From positions 1-64,000 of the forward strand of contig CANBNG010000021.1 in the NCBI GenBank assembly GCA_947370975.1: a stretch of DNA of 64,000 nucleotides, read 5' to 3'. Shown here in pieces: positions 34,901 to 42,692 of this stretch. The notes under the pieces were generated by a model. It had not been told where the DNA came from. It worked only from the letters and a program-made list of their open reading frames with translations, and ran no database searches. The number at the start of each line of letters is the position of its first letter. Within the stretch, counting starts at the first letter, position 1. Source of the DNA: Beijerinckiaceae bacterium. GTDB lineage: Bacteria > Pseudomonadota > Alphaproteobacteria > Rhizobiales > Beijerinckiaceae. Position numbers and translations under genes: made by a program.

Positions 34901-35328
34901 ACGATGGCTTCCTCCGCGGTCATCGCGCCTGAAGAGGTCGACATGACGGCAAATTGCAATCCCTCCGCATGGTCGGCGAGATCCTCGAAAGTGAGCAGGC
35001 ATTCGCCCTTTGCCGCGCGCAGGTTTCCCCGCGTCAGCAGGCGCGAAAGGCGGCCATAGGCGGCGCGGTTTTGCGGATAGGCGAGCAGATCGGGCGTGCC
35101 ATCGATAAAGACAAGCCGCGCGCCGGTGAGCACGCGCAAGCCATGGGCCTCGGCCTCGTTCTCGCGTGCATAGACATGGGCGCGCACAACGCCCGCCAGC
35201 GAATTGCGGTCGGCAATGCCAAGGCCGGTCAGGCCCAGCGCCAGAGCCTGCGCAACCATTTCTTCTGGGTGCGACGCGCCGCGCAGGAATGTGAAATTGC
35301 TGGTAACGGCGAATTCGGCGTAGCTCAT
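31963..35328 (-). CDS. dnaE2: Error-prone DNA polymerase DnaE2 (ImuC)
   Basis: The 1121-residue C-family polymerase of the SOS mutagenesis cassette. N-terminal PHP domain from MSYAEFAVTSNFTFLRGASH. The polymerase active site PDIDVDF is at 383-389, so catalytic aspartates are intact. It ends in an OB-fold-like region (LPLVTVAGLVLVRQRPGSAK) typical of DnaE. Normal length for DnaE2. With ImuA and ImuB it performs damage-induced lesion bypass. It is 189 bp downstream of imuB, with the gap filled by a palindromic repeat, so cotranscription is likely but unverified. GTATGACATG gives only a weak ribosome site. Confidence 0.95.
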   Translation of the reverse strand: MSYAEFAVTSNFTFLRGASHPEEMVAQALALGLTGLGIADRNSLAGVVRAHVYARENEAEAHGLRVLTGARLVFIDGTPDLLAYPQNRAAYGRLSRLLTRGNLRAAKGECLLTFEDLADHAEGLQFAVMSTSSGAMTAEEAIVTQRIAALGALAPGRVWIAAAMTYGRAMRRSLMARHGLAARLRLPLLATNDVHMHNAARRPLADILTCVRTGATIDHAGTRLAVNAERHLKSPREMARIFREAPEAIAQTQAFLKGIAFSLDQLAYEYPDELRAGFADEQEALTHFAWEGAAFRYPDGVPDKIRAIILHELQLVAQMKYAAYFLTVHDIVRFARGRGILCQGRGSAANSTICFCLGITEVDPTKHDLLFERFISPERKEPPDIDVDFEHERREEVMQYIYNRYGRLRAGLTATVISYRSRSAIRDVGKAFGFSDDSVSALSGAANLEDGEIRRLGFDPDEPRLKQAIALAEELKGFPRHLSQHTGGFVITRARLDEVVPVANAAMEDRTTIEWDKDDLDSLGILKIDVLALGMLSCLRKGFDLLRRHYGRNLTLATIPSEERCVYEMISRADTIGVFQIESRAQMSMLPRLKPAAFYDLVIEVAIVRPGPIQGDMVHPYLRRRQGLEKVVYPSAELEGVLGKTLGVPLFQEQAMKIAIVAAGFTPSEADQLRRAMATFKKVGTIGTFHTKMVEGMAARGYEREFAEACFRQIEGFGTYGFPESHAASFALLVYASAWMKCRYPDVFACALMNAQPMGFYAPAQILRDACEHGVEAREVDINFSHWDNGLERRESAGQRLHPKHESQRAFIHAHHALRIGFRQIKGLREEDMERLVAKRGKGYDSVRDLWLRTGLSPAVLEHLAEADAFRSLGLERRDALWAVRGLNRAGDKDDLPLFRGADSLELEPDAQLPPMPLGEHVVEDYRHLSLSLKAHPVSFLRGELDRRRILRTADLARVSTPLSATRVASWRLPLVTVAGLVLVRQRPGSAKGVVFMTIEDETGVANAIVWPKIFEAQRAIVIGARFVAIRGRVQNEAGVIHIVAEDCEDLTPMLSLLSLQGSAISGLARADEVKRPQTREKTAHPPAAPRLIGPQKAEVVPERQAAEEARRVMPRGRNFH

Positions 35329-35340
35329 GTCATACGCAAA

Positions 35341-35489
35341 CTCCCTCCCCCTTGTGGGGAGGGCGACTCAGCCGAAGGCTGAGCGGGGTGGGGGTCGCGC
35401 GATCCTCACGCGAAGGCTCCATATCGCGCATCACCGGAAAATTGTGCGACCCCCACCCCTGGCCCCTCCCCACAAGGGGGAGGGGGACA
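35341..35489. repeat. Palindromic intergenic repeat, family C copy 1
   Basis: CTCCCTCCCCCTTGTGGGGA at the left is mirrored by TCCCCACAAGGGGGAGGG at the right. Inside it contains GCCGAAGGCTGAGCGGGGTG and GGGGTCGC, mirrored by GCGACCCCCACCCC. Also found at 42693-42820 and, shorter, at 60508-60569. It occupies the imuB-dnaE2 gap. Confidence 0.8.
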
Positions 35490-35517
35490 AGCGCAACCGA
35501 AACTTCCTGCGCGGTCC

Positions 35518-37119
35518 TCACGCGAACACTCCATGCACATACCAGCGCGGTCTTGCCGTCTCGCTTGCATAGAGGCCTTCGCGAAACAGCCAGAAACGCT
35601 GGCCTTCCCTATCTTCGATGCGGAAATAATCGCGCGTCAATGCGCGCGCTTCCTGTCGCCACCATTCGGGTGAAATGCGTTCGGGGCCCTCGACGGCCGC
35701 CACTTCATGCATCAGCTTGCGCCAGCGAAATCGCAGGGGCGGACCATCGGGCACAGAGGCAATTGCTTCTACGGGCTCCGGGCTTTCAAACAGACGCAAC
35801 GGCCGCTCGGGAGCCTCGCTTGCCGCTGCGGGGCAGGGGGCGGCGCTGGCGTGCGGCTGGAATTCGGCGGCAGGCAAAGCTACCACCGCATGTTCGGGCC
35901 AATGGGTGTTCTGCTCCTGCAAGCGCAGGATGCGCCGTGTGCCCAGCCGCGCGCCGAGCCTGTCGAGAAGATCGCCAAGGCGGGCATCGCGCTCGGCATC
36001 TGAAAGCACGAGATCGCCCTGCGCCTTGCCCTTTTGTGCGAGCATGGTCTGCACGGGATCGAGCGGATCGACTGCTGTGGCGGCAAGGCGGATCACATCG
36101 AAGCCATAGCCCATGTCGAGCGGGTCTTCGTCGCGCGTCTTGCCGGCGGCCTCCAGCCGTTCATGAAAAAGCCGCGTCAGCGCCTTGACGTCGCGCAAGG
36201 GGCGGCTCGCGCCTGCCTGAATATGGCGCACTGCGCCATCGACGCGAAACAGAGTAACGCAGAGGCGGCGCGCGCCCTCGCCATGGCGCTCCAGCATGGC
36301 GCAAAGCTCCTGCGCCAGAGCCGCAATCGTCGCCTCGACATGGGCGCGCGCGCCAATGCCCTCGGCAAAGCGGCGCTCGACAATATAGGCGGGGGCTTCA
36401 AAACGCGGCGAAATGGCGCTGTGCGTGTCGCCCAGCATGGCGTCGAGCGTGGCAAAGACTTTTGTGCCAAAGCGCGCGGCAATGGGGGCGCGCGGGCGCA
36501 GGTGAATATCGCCGATCTGTTTGAGCCCGGCGCGGCCCAGAGCCGCAATCGTGGAAGGCTCCAGCCGCAAGGCGGCGACGGGCAGGGGCCCGAGCACGCG
36601 CAGCAGGGCTTTCTCATCTGCGGGGGCAATCCGCATCTTGCCGAAACGGGCCAGCGCGAAAGCTGCCTCCGGTGTGCCGGCAATGGCGGTGATTGCGCTC
36701 ACGCCCTGACGCGCAAGCCTCTGCTCGATGTCGCGCATCAGCGCGCTCTCGCCGCCAAAGAGATGCGTGACGCCCGAAATATCGAGCATCACCCCATCGG
36801 GCGCATCGAGTGCTGCCAGCGGCGTGAAGCGGCGGCACCAATCGGTGATGGCCACAAGCCGCCGTTCGAAGGCGGCCGGGTCATGTTCCACGGCATCAAG
36901 ATGCGGGGCTATGGCGCGCGCATCGCTCAGCGACATGCCGACGCCAAGGCCAAGCGCGCGCGCTGCACCATCGACAGACACCAGCCTGTGCGCGCCTTTT
37001 TCCTTGGCAAAGGCGGCGCGCGCAATGGCGAGGTCAGGCGCTTTGCGCGGACCGGTCTCGAGCGCCAGAAGCGGCAGATGCAGCGAGAGATAGCGCGTCG
37101 CGGAAATAGCCATGTCCAT
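35518..37119 (-). CDS. imuB: ImuB, catalytically inactive Y-family polymerase homologue
   Basis: A 533-residue Y-family-like protein of the SOS mutasome. The fold-typical palm regions are present (GVMLDISGVTHLFGGE, AITAIAGTPEAAFALARFG) but the first catalytic carboxylate motif is replaced by LSLHLPLLALE, so polymerase activity is not expected, as known for ImuB. A C-terminal region carries RPLRLF around residue 444, a beta-clamp-binding-like motif. ImuB recruits the clamp and links ImuA and DnaE2. It starts inside imuA (about 86-bp overlap with the frame ending at 37034). Start ATG 37119 or 37113. Confidence 0.92.
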   Translation of the reverse strand: MDMAISATRYLSLHLPLLALETGPRKAPDLAIARAAFAKEKGAHRLVSVDGAARALGLGVGMSLSDARAIAPHLDAVEHDPAAFERRLVAITDWCRRFTPLAALDAPDGVMLDISGVTHLFGGESALMRDIEQRLARQGVSAITAIAGTPEAAFALARFGKMRIAPADEKALLRVLGPLPVAALRLEPSTIAALGRAGLKQIGDIHLRPRAPIAARFGTKVFATLDAMLGDTHSAISPRFEAPAYIVERRFAEGIGARAHVEATIAALAQELCAMLERHGEGARRLCVTLFRVDGAVRHIQAGASRPLRDVKALTRLFHERLEAAGKTRDEDPLDMGYGFDVIRLAATAVDPLDPVQTMLAQKGKAQGDLVLSDAERDARLGDLLDRLGARLGTRRILRLQEQNTHWPEHAVVALPAAEFQPHASAAPCPAAASEAPERPLRLFESPEPVEAIASVPDGPPLRFRWRKLMHEVAAVEGPERISPEWWRQEARALTRDYFRIEDREGQRFWLFREGLYASETARPRWYVHGVFA

Positions 37120-37900
37120 GGTCCCAGATGATGGTGCGCACCAGTTCGGTGTCGAGGCCGCTGGCCTGGCCCGCCGTCACGCCGGGCTTGGCCAGACGCA
37201 CGCCGAAATGGGCAGCCCCCGGCACGGGGCGCACTGTTTGGCGTGTCTGCGCGGAGGCGATGACGGAGCTGCGCGCCTTGATTTCAAAACGCATGCGCGC
37301 GCCGTTTTGCGCCATGACGCGCTGAAACGACGCGGGCGGATGCAGCAGAATGGCCGGCGTGCCGCTGCCGCGCGCCGCTTGCGTGATGCGCCGCGCGGCG
37401 ACGAGATCAAACAGCCGCGCCGCGCCGCCGAGATCGGCGATGACGGCCGCCGCCGCGCCGCAGCGCAAGGCTTCCTCCAGCGCCCAGAGCAGATCCTGCC
37501 CGCCCTGCGCGCGCACGAAGACGATGCGGGCCATGTCGAGCCCATGGGCCGCCAGACCCGGCCCATAGGGCGCGCCATGCTCGCGGGCTGAAAATTCATC
37601 GCTCACCCAGATGAGCGCACCCTCGGCCTCCGCGCCAAAGCGCGCCGCAAGGCCGAGCGCAAAACCGGTCGCGGCGGCGAGATCGCCCATGCGCGCGGGC
37701 GCAACCTCATAGAGCGCGCCGGTGGCAAGCCCGCCGAGCAAGCGGTCGAAGGAAAAGCCGCTCTCCTGTCTTCCGCCCTCCTGTCTTCCGAAGGCAAGCC
37801 GCCGCACGGGGGCCGGCGCCATGCCGCCGCCCGCCTGTTCGATTCCGGCTATGGCTTCGCGCAGATAGCGAAGCCGTTCCGAAGTGCCGCGTCCCGACAT
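37034..37900 (-). CDS. imuA: ImuA, SOS mutagenesis cassette protein
   Basis: A 288-residue RecA-related protein of the imuA-imuB-dnaE2 cassette, needed for damage-induced mutagenesis. Visible blocks are FDRLLGGLATGALYEVAPAR, GALIWVSDEFSAREHGAPYG and FVRAQGGQDLLWALEEALRC. I chose ATG 37900 because GGAACGAG lies 8 nt upstream and the LexA box covers the alternative ATGs at 37921 and 37915; the first two upstream starts would lie inside the operator. The last 86 bp overlap imuB in another frame, an unusually long overlap. Confidence 0.9.
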   Translation of the reverse strand: MSGRGTSERLRYLREAIAGIEQAGGGMAPAPVRRLAFGRQEGGRQESGFSFDRLLGGLATGALYEVAPARMGDLAAATGFALGLAARFGAEAEGALIWVSDEFSAREHGAPYGPGLAAHGLDMARIVFVRAQGGQDLLWALEEALRCGAAAAVIADLGGAARLFDLVAARRITQAARGSGTPAILLHPPASFQRVMAQNGARMRFEIKARSSVIASAQTRQTVRPVPGAAHFGVRLAKPGVTAGQASGLDTELVRTIIWDHGHGYFRDALSLAASAASGARDRSAQSA

Positions 37901-37915
37901 CGGTGCTCGTTCCAT

Positions 37916-37930
37916 GTTCATGTTATGTTC
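37916..37930 (-). promoter_or_regulatory. LexA (SOS) box of the imuA promoter
   Basis: GTTC at 37916-37919, a 7-bp spacer, and GTTC at 37927-37930 form an exact GTTC-N7-GTTC direct repeat, the alphaproteobacterial LexA operator. Upstream on the minus strand TTGACT followed after 18 bp by ATCTAT is a plausible -35/-10 pair, placing the box at the transcription start. Repression by LexA and induction on DNA damage are expected. Confidence 0.85.
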
Positions 37931-38093
37931 TTATAGATTCCTCCGCTGGCTTCAGGAGTCAAGCGCTTCACCGCGCCACGCGGGCACTCAGGAGGCGACT
38001 GCCTTGCCTTTGGTGTGCGCAACTCGTGTCCGGAACCTTTGGCCTGTCCATGCCGTTACGTGAGGCGTGTTTTGTCCTGTTTGCGGAGAACTC

Positions 38094-38396
38094 ATGAGCA
38101 TCGACCTCGGCAGGGGCGCCAATGACGCCGCTCCCTGCACCCACGGCACTGCTGACGTTGTCGATGCCCCGTTTCAGATCCTGCGCCAGAGCGCGTGTGG
38201 CATCGAGATCCGGCATGATGACGGACCCATCTTCGCTTTCACGCTGAATTCGGCGCATACGGGCCTGATCGAATGCCGCCGCCCCTATGAGGGCGCAGAG
38301 CATGAAATCTACCGCGCGGCGGCGCGCCGCTTTGCCGAACGCAATGCGCACCTGGCCGGTCTCATCTTCTGCCCGCATTGCGGGGAGCGGCGCTAA
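38094..38396 (+). CDS. Small protein with C-terminal CPHCG zinc-knuckle half
   Basis: Not recognised. A 100-residue protein starting at ATG 38094 (GGAG 6 nt upstream). It has FAFTLNSAHTGLIECRRPYE, AHEIYRAAARRFAERNAHLA-like helical residues, and ends in LIFCPHCGERR. If translation starts instead at GTG 38067, the N-terminus would be VFCPVCGELMS, so that CPVCGE and CPHCGE frame the protein, like two halves of a zinc ribbon. Which start is used decides whether it is a zinc-binding protein. It sits between imuA (divergent) and the SDR gene. Confidence 0.55.
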   Translation: MSIDLGRGANDAAPCTHGTADVVDAPFQILRQSACGIEIRHDDGPIFAFTLNSAHTGLIECRRPYEGAEHEIYRAAARRFAERNAHLAGLIFCPHCGERR

Positions 38397-38471
38397 CATT
38401 TGCCCATGATCCCCTCCATCGGCTAAACCTTCGCATCAGAGCGTCAAACAGCTCGACAAGGAGGGTATCGC

Positions 38472-39320
38472 ATGAAGGCGGGCGATCTGCGTCTGGACGG
38501 ACGCACGGCCATCGTGACGGGCGCAGCGCGCGGCATCGGCAAGGCGATTGCCCATGGGCTCGCGCGCGCGGGGGCCAATGTCGTCTATGCCGACATTGAT
38601 GGCGAGGCGACGGGCCCTGCAACGCGCGAAATCGCCGGGCAGCCCGGGTGCGGCCAGGTGCTTGGCATGTCCTGCGACATTACCAACCGGGATGATTGCG
38701 CGCGCACGGTTGAGGAGGCCGTTCGGTTGTTTGGCGGGCTCGATATTCTCGTCAACAATGCCGGCAAGGGCCCTGTGCATCTCGAGCGCTCGCCGCGCAC
38801 AATCTCGCTGAAATTCTGGGAATCAGATCCCGATGTCTGGCGCGATATCATTGCCACCAATGTCATCGGCACGTTTTTCATGTCGCGCCAAGCCACACCT
38901 TTTCTCATCAAGGCAGGCGCGCGCGGGCGCATCATCAATGTGACGACGAGCCTTGCGACCATGCAGCGCAAGACCAATTCGCCCTATGGCGTGAGCAAGG
39001 TCGCTATCGAGGCCGAGACCTTGATCTGGTCGAAAGATCTCGAAGGCACAGGCGTAACCGTCAACACCATTCTGCCCGGCGGCGCGACCAATACGGATTT
39101 TCTCTCCAACATGGGGCGCATCCACGCGCAGACATCGGGCCGCATCGTTCTCGAACCCGAGATCATCGTGCCGCCGGTGCTCTGGCTTGCCTCCGATCTC
39201 GCCGCACATGTCACGGGCCGCCGCTTTGTCGGCAAGGCTTGGGACGACACGCTGCCGCTGGCCGAAGCTGGGCAAAAGGCCTGCGAAGCGCCGGTCATTC
39301 GCGAGGCGGCCGAACGCTGA
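38472..39320 (+). CDS. SDR family oxidoreductase
   Basis: A 282-residue short-chain dehydrogenase/reductase. The NAD(P)-binding motif is TGAARGIG at about residues 17-24, the structural motif is NNAGKG, and the catalytic Tyr/Lys are in SPYGVSK. A serine for the triad is in NVTTSLATM. The Asp in VYADIDGE after the beta-2 strand suggests NAD preference. Substrate is unknown. It is 37 bp upstream of the TctC-type binding protein gene and likely cotranscribed with it, which suggests catabolism of an imported organic acid or alcohol. Confidence 0.9.
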   Translation: MKAGDLRLDGRTAIVTGAARGIGKAIAHGLARAGANVVYADIDGEATGPATREIAGQPGCGQVLGMSCDITNRDDCARTVEEAVRLFGGLDILVNNAGKGPVHLERSPRTISLKFWESDPDVWRDIIATNVIGTFFMSRQATPFLIKAGARGRIINVTTSLATMQRKTNSPYGVSKVAIEAETLIWSKDLEGTGVTVNTILPGGATNTDFLSNMGRIHAQTSGRIVLEPEIIVPPVLWLASDLAAHVTGRRFVGKAWDDTLPLAEAGQKACEAPVIREAAER

Positions 39321-39357
39321 AGACGACCGACAAAAGACAAGAAACGACGGAGGACAT

Positions 39358-40389
39358 ATGTTTTCGCAGATTTTGACGACAGTGCTTGCAAGCAGCGCCC
39401 TACTTGGCGCGAGCGTGAGCGCGCAGGCCGACAGCGTTTCGGATTTTTATGCCGGCAAGACGATCACCGTGATCGTGGGCTCGGAATCGGGCGGCGGCTA
39501 TGACACCAATGCGCGCGTACTCTCGCGCCATCTTGGCCGCTATTTGCCGGGCCATCCGCAGATCATCGTGCAGAACATGCCAGGCGCGGGCTCGATCGTG
39601 GCCACCAATTATCTCGTCAATGTCGCGCCCAAGGACGGCACGTTCATCGGCCTCGTGCAGCGCGGCATGTTGATGGCCAAACTGACCCAGCAGGCCGGCA
39701 TCAAATTCGATCCCGAGAAGATCAACTGGCTCGGCAATATGTCCTCCGAAGCCTCCCTCGTGATCGCCTGGCACACCTCGCCCCAGACCAAGGCTGAAGA
39801 TCTCTTCACCACCGGCATGGTGGTGGGCGGTGCGGGCCCGACGGCCGATACGGAATCGACGCCGCGCGTGCTCAATGCAACCATCGGCACGAAATTCAAG
39901 GTCATCACCGGCTACAAGGGCTCTTCGAGCCTGCTGATCGCGGTCGAGAACGGCGAATTGCAGGGCATTGCCGATTGGGCCTGGCCCAATATCAAATCGC
40001 GTCGTCCCGATTTCCTGCGCGACAAGAAGATCAAGCTGCTCATGCAGATTGGCCTCGAGAAAGAGCCCGACCTGCCCGACGTACCTCTGGCGCTCGACTT
40101 TGCAAAGACCCCTGAGGATCGCAAGGTTCTCGAACTTTATTTCGCCCAGAAAAATGTCGCGCGCCCGCTGATGGCAGCGCCCGGCGTGCCGGCTGAGCGC
40201 CTCGCCGCCTTGCGCACGGCTTTTGAACAAATGTCACCCGACAAGGATTTTCTGGAAGATGCGAAAAAATCGGGTCTCGATGTCGAGCCGATGACGGGCG
40301 CGGCAGTGGACAAGATCATGCAGCTCATCGCCTCGACTCCTGATCATATCGGCAAGCGTCTGGCCGATGCGATGGCGCCGCCAAAATAA
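39358..40389 (+). CDS. Tripartite tricarboxylate transporter substrate-binding protein (TctC/Bug-like)
   Basis: A 343-residue periplasmic binding protein. The signal peptide ends at ALLGASVSAQA-D. The family blocks are FYAGKTITVIVGSESGGGYD, RHLGRYLPGHPQIIVQNMPG and TNYLVNVAPKDGTFIGL. ATG 39358 is preceded by GGAGGACAT. No TctA/TctB membrane genes are present, which is common for Bug-type orphans. It is the second gene after the SDR. The ligand is probably an organic acid. It ends next to repeat A copy 3 and converges with the IclR regulator. Confidence 0.9.
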   Translation: MFSQILTTVLASSALLGASVSAQADSVSDFYAGKTITVIVGSESGGGYDTNARVLSRHLGRYLPGHPQIIVQNMPGAGSIVATNYLVNVAPKDGTFIGLVQRGMLMAKLTQQAGIKFDPEKINWLGNMSSEASLVIAWHTSPQTKAEDLFTTGMVVGGAGPTADTESTPRVLNATIGTKFKVITGYKGSSSLLIAVENGELQGIADWAWPNIKSRRPDFLRDKKIKLLMQIGLEKEPDLPDVPLALDFAKTPEDRKVLELYFAQKNVARPLMAAPGVPAERLAALRTAFEQMSPDKDFLEDAKKSGLDVEPMTGAAVDKIMQLIASTPDHIGKRLADAMAPPK

Positions 40390-40400
40390 GGGCGCAGCAT

Positions 40401-40484
40401 CGTCATTGCGAGGAGCGTCAACGACGCGGCAATCCATCTTGGCAACACGCGTGCTCTGGATTGCTTGCGCTCCTCGCGATGACG
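40401..40484. repeat. Palindromic intergenic repeat, family A copy 3
   Basis: CGTCATTGCGAGGAGCGT at the left is mirrored by GCTCCTCGCGATGACGG at the right, and GGCAATCCATCTTGG is mirrored by CTCTGGATTGC. Lies between the convergent ends of the TctC-type gene and iclR. A decayed half also occurs near 49309-49340. Confidence 0.85.
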
Positions 40485-40491
40485 GGTGAGG

Positions 40492-41277
40492 CTAGATCAG
40501 CGCGGGTCGCACGCTTTCTGCGGCCTGCTGCAACACGGGCAAGATATCGCGCACGAGGTCTTCGCGCGACACGCGCCCCGCCTGCGCGCTGACGTTCATT
40601 GCCGCGACAACCTGGCCTGCCGCATTGCGCACGGGTACGGCAATCGAGCGCAGGCCGATTTCCAGCTCTTCATCGACGAGCGCGTAACCAGCGTTTGCTG
40701 TCTGTGCGATTATGTCCATCAGCGCGTCGATCTCGGTCACTGTATGGAGCGTGAGCTGTTCGCGCGTCATTCCGCCCAGCAGCGCACGCGCTTCGTTGGC
40801 TGGATGGGCGGCCAGAAGCACGCGGCCAAGGGAAGAGCAATAGGCCGGCAGGCGCGAGCCCGTCGACAGGCCCACCGACATGATGCGCCGCGTCGCCGCC
40901 CGCGCGATGTAGATGATCTCGCCCCCATCCAGAATGGCAGCGGAGGAGGATTCATTCGTCTTCTCGCTCACCAGCTCAAGCGTCGGCTGGATCGCGCGCG
41001 GCAGCGGTGTGGAGGAGAGATAGGCATAGCCGAGCGAGAGCACGCTCGGGGTCAGCGCAAAATGCTTGCCGTCGCTTGCCACATAGCCGAGCGATTGCAG
41101 GGTCAGGAGCGACCGGCGCACAGTGGCGCGGGGCAGGTCGGTCGCCCGCCCGATCTCGGCCAGCGTCAGGCGCTCGCGGCCAAGCCCGAAGGCGCGGATC
41201 ACGGCCAGCCCGCGCGCCAGCGCAGAAATGAAGGAGGGGTCGTGCGGACCGATGGGGGTAGAGGGCTGCGTCGTCAT
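40492..41277 (-). CDS. IclR family regulator, PcaR/PobR group
   Basis: A 261-residue IclR regulator. The N-terminal winged helix (ALARGLAVIRAFGLGRERLT, ATDLPRATVRRSLLTLQSLG) is followed by the ligand domain with SRLPAYCSSLGRVLLAAHP, as in the PcaR/PobR/PcaU branch that controls protocatechuate and beta-ketoadipate genes. It probably binds beta-ketoadipate or protocatechuate. Start ATG 41277. It is divergent from the ABC transporter operon; tandem operator candidates lie 9-42 bp upstream, suggesting autoregulation and control of the neighbour. The same pattern occurs at pcaI, so it may be the pca regulator. Confidence 0.88.
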   Translation of the reverse strand: MTTQPSTPIGPHDPSFISALARGLAVIRAFGLGRERLTLAEIGRATDLPRATVRRSLLTLQSLGYVASDGKHFALTPSVLSLGYAYLSSTPLPRAIQPTLELVSEKTNESSSAAILDGGEIIYIARAATRRIMSVGLSTGSRLPAYCSSLGRVLLAAHPANEARALLGGMTREQLTLHTVTEIDALMDIIAQTANAGYALVDEELEIGLRSIAVPVRNAAGQVVAAMNVSAQAGRVSREDLVRDILPVLQQAAESVRPALI

Positions 41278-41285
41278 GAAATGAT

Positions 41286-41300
41286 GTTCGCATGAGCGCG
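41286..41300 (+). promoter_or_regulatory. Candidate IclR operator, distal copy
   Basis: GTTCGCATGAGCGCG. It starts exactly 19 bp before the next copy (41305). The first six bases GTTCGC match the operator candidates near pcaI. It lies just upstream of the iclR start codon. Confidence 0.45.
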
Positions 41301-41304
41301 ATTT

Positions 41305-41319
41305 GTTCGCAATACGCAC
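41305..41319 (+). promoter_or_regulatory. Candidate IclR operator, proximal copy
   Basis: GTTCGCAATACGCAC. It resembles the Pseudomonas putida PcaR 15-mer as I recall it (GTTCGATAATCGCAC), with the outer five bases identical on both sides. It forms a tandem pair with 41286-41300 at 19-bp spacing. Confidence 0.55.
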
Positions 41320-41484
41320 AAATTCCGGCTTGATCCACAGGCACCCTTGCGAATTGCTGTCTTGTCACGCCGTGCCATTGTCGCGCTCTCTTGGGGCCAT
41401 TACATCTTGACCAGCCGCCGGCTGCGGTCGGCGTGTGAAATTCGGGCCCTTCCAGCAAGGAACGGGCTTTTTCGGGAGGACACC

Positions 41485-42666
41485 ATGTTTCGCAGACAGA
41501 TCCTCAAGGGGATGGCTGGCGCTACCGCCAGTCTCGCTCTTGCCTCTATCCCGGCCTTCGTGGCCCCCGCCTTTGCGCAGGAGACGGTCAAGGTCGGCCT
41601 CATCCTCCCGATGACGGGCCCCTCGGCCTCCACGGGCCGCCAGATCGAAGCGGGTGCGCGCCTCTGGATGGCGCAGAATGGCGACACAGTCGCCGGCAAG
41701 AAGATCCAGCTCATCATCAAGGACGACACCGGCGCCGCAGACCAGTCCAAGCGTCTGGCGACCGAACTCGTCATCAACGACAAGGTCGCCGTGATCGGCG
41801 GCTTCGGCCTGACGCCGCTGGCGCTCTCGGTCGGCCCCGTCGCCACACAGGCCAAGGTTCCTGCGGTCATCATGGCGGCCGGCACCTCGACCATTGTCGC
41901 GACCTCGCCCTATTTCGTGCGCACCAGCTTCACGCTGCCCCAAAACACCGCGCCCATGGCGCAGTGGAGTGCCGCCAACAACATCAAGACGGTCGTGACG
42001 CTCGTCTCCGATTACGGCCCGGGTCTTGATTCCGAAAAGGCCTTCAAGGCGGAGTTCGAAGCCAAGGGCGGCAAGGTTCTCGAAACCCTGCGCGCACCGC
42101 TGATGAACCCGGAATTTGCAGCCTTCCTGCAGAAGGCCAAGGATCTCAAGCCCGACGCGCTCTTCCTCTTCGTGCCCTCCGGGCAGGGCGCGAGCCTGAT
42201 GAAGCAGGTCGGCGAACGTGAGCTCGCCAAGGCCGGCATCAAGATCATCGGCACGGGCGACGTGACCGATGACGACCAGCTCAACGGCATGGGCGATGCG
42301 CTGATCGGCATGATCACCTCGCATAATTATTCCGCCGCCCACGAGTCGCCTGAGAACAAGTCCTATGTGTCGGCCTTCCTCAAGGCCAACAACAACATGC
42401 GCCCGAACTTCATGTCGGTCGGCGGCTATGACGGCATGGCGCTGATCTACAAGGCGCTCGAAAAGACCAAGGGCGACACCGACGGCGCCAAGCTGCTCGA
42501 CGCCATGAAGGGCGCGTCGTGGACGAGCCCGCGCGGCCCGATGTCGATCGACGCGACGACGCGCGACATCACGCAGAATGTCTACATCCGCGAAGTGAAG
42601 AAGGTCGATGGCCAGCTTTACAATGTGGAATTCGCGACCATTCCGAATGTGAAGGGCAGCAACTGA
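41485..42666 (+). CDS. Branched-chain-amino-acid-type ABC transporter substrate-binding protein
   Basis: A 393-residue periplasmic LivJ/LivK-like binding protein. The signal peptide (basic RRQILKG, then TASLALASIPAFVAPAFAQ) precedes VKVGLILPMTGPSASTGRQI. GTGDVTDDDQ and VGGYDGMALI are fold-typical. In the HAAT family ligands range from branched amino acids to aromatic acids; divergence from a PcaR-type regulator points to an aromatic or related acid. Start ATG 41485 with GGAGGAC upstream. The permease and ATPase genes follow after repeat C copy 2, so the operon carries an internal hairpin, which would favour extra binding-protein mRNA. Confidence 0.9.
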   Translation: MFRRQILKGMAGATASLALASIPAFVAPAFAQETVKVGLILPMTGPSASTGRQIEAGARLWMAQNGDTVAGKKIQLIIKDDTGAADQSKRLATELVINDKVAVIGGFGLTPLALSVGPVATQAKVPAVIMAAGTSTIVATSPYFVRTSFTLPQNTAPMAQWSAANNIKTVVTLVSDYGPGLDSEKAFKAEFEAKGGKVLETLRAPLMNPEFAAFLQKAKDLKPDALFLFVPSGQGASLMKQVGERELAKAGIKIIGTGDVTDDDQLNGMGDALIGMITSHNYSAAHESPENKSYVSAFLKANNNMRPNFMSVGGYDGMALIYKALEKTKGDTDGAKLLDAMKGASWTSPRGPMSIDATTRDITQNVYIREVKKVDGQLYNVEFATIPNVKGSN

Positions 42667-42692
42667 GTCTTTATCGCGAGAAGATGAAAGAC

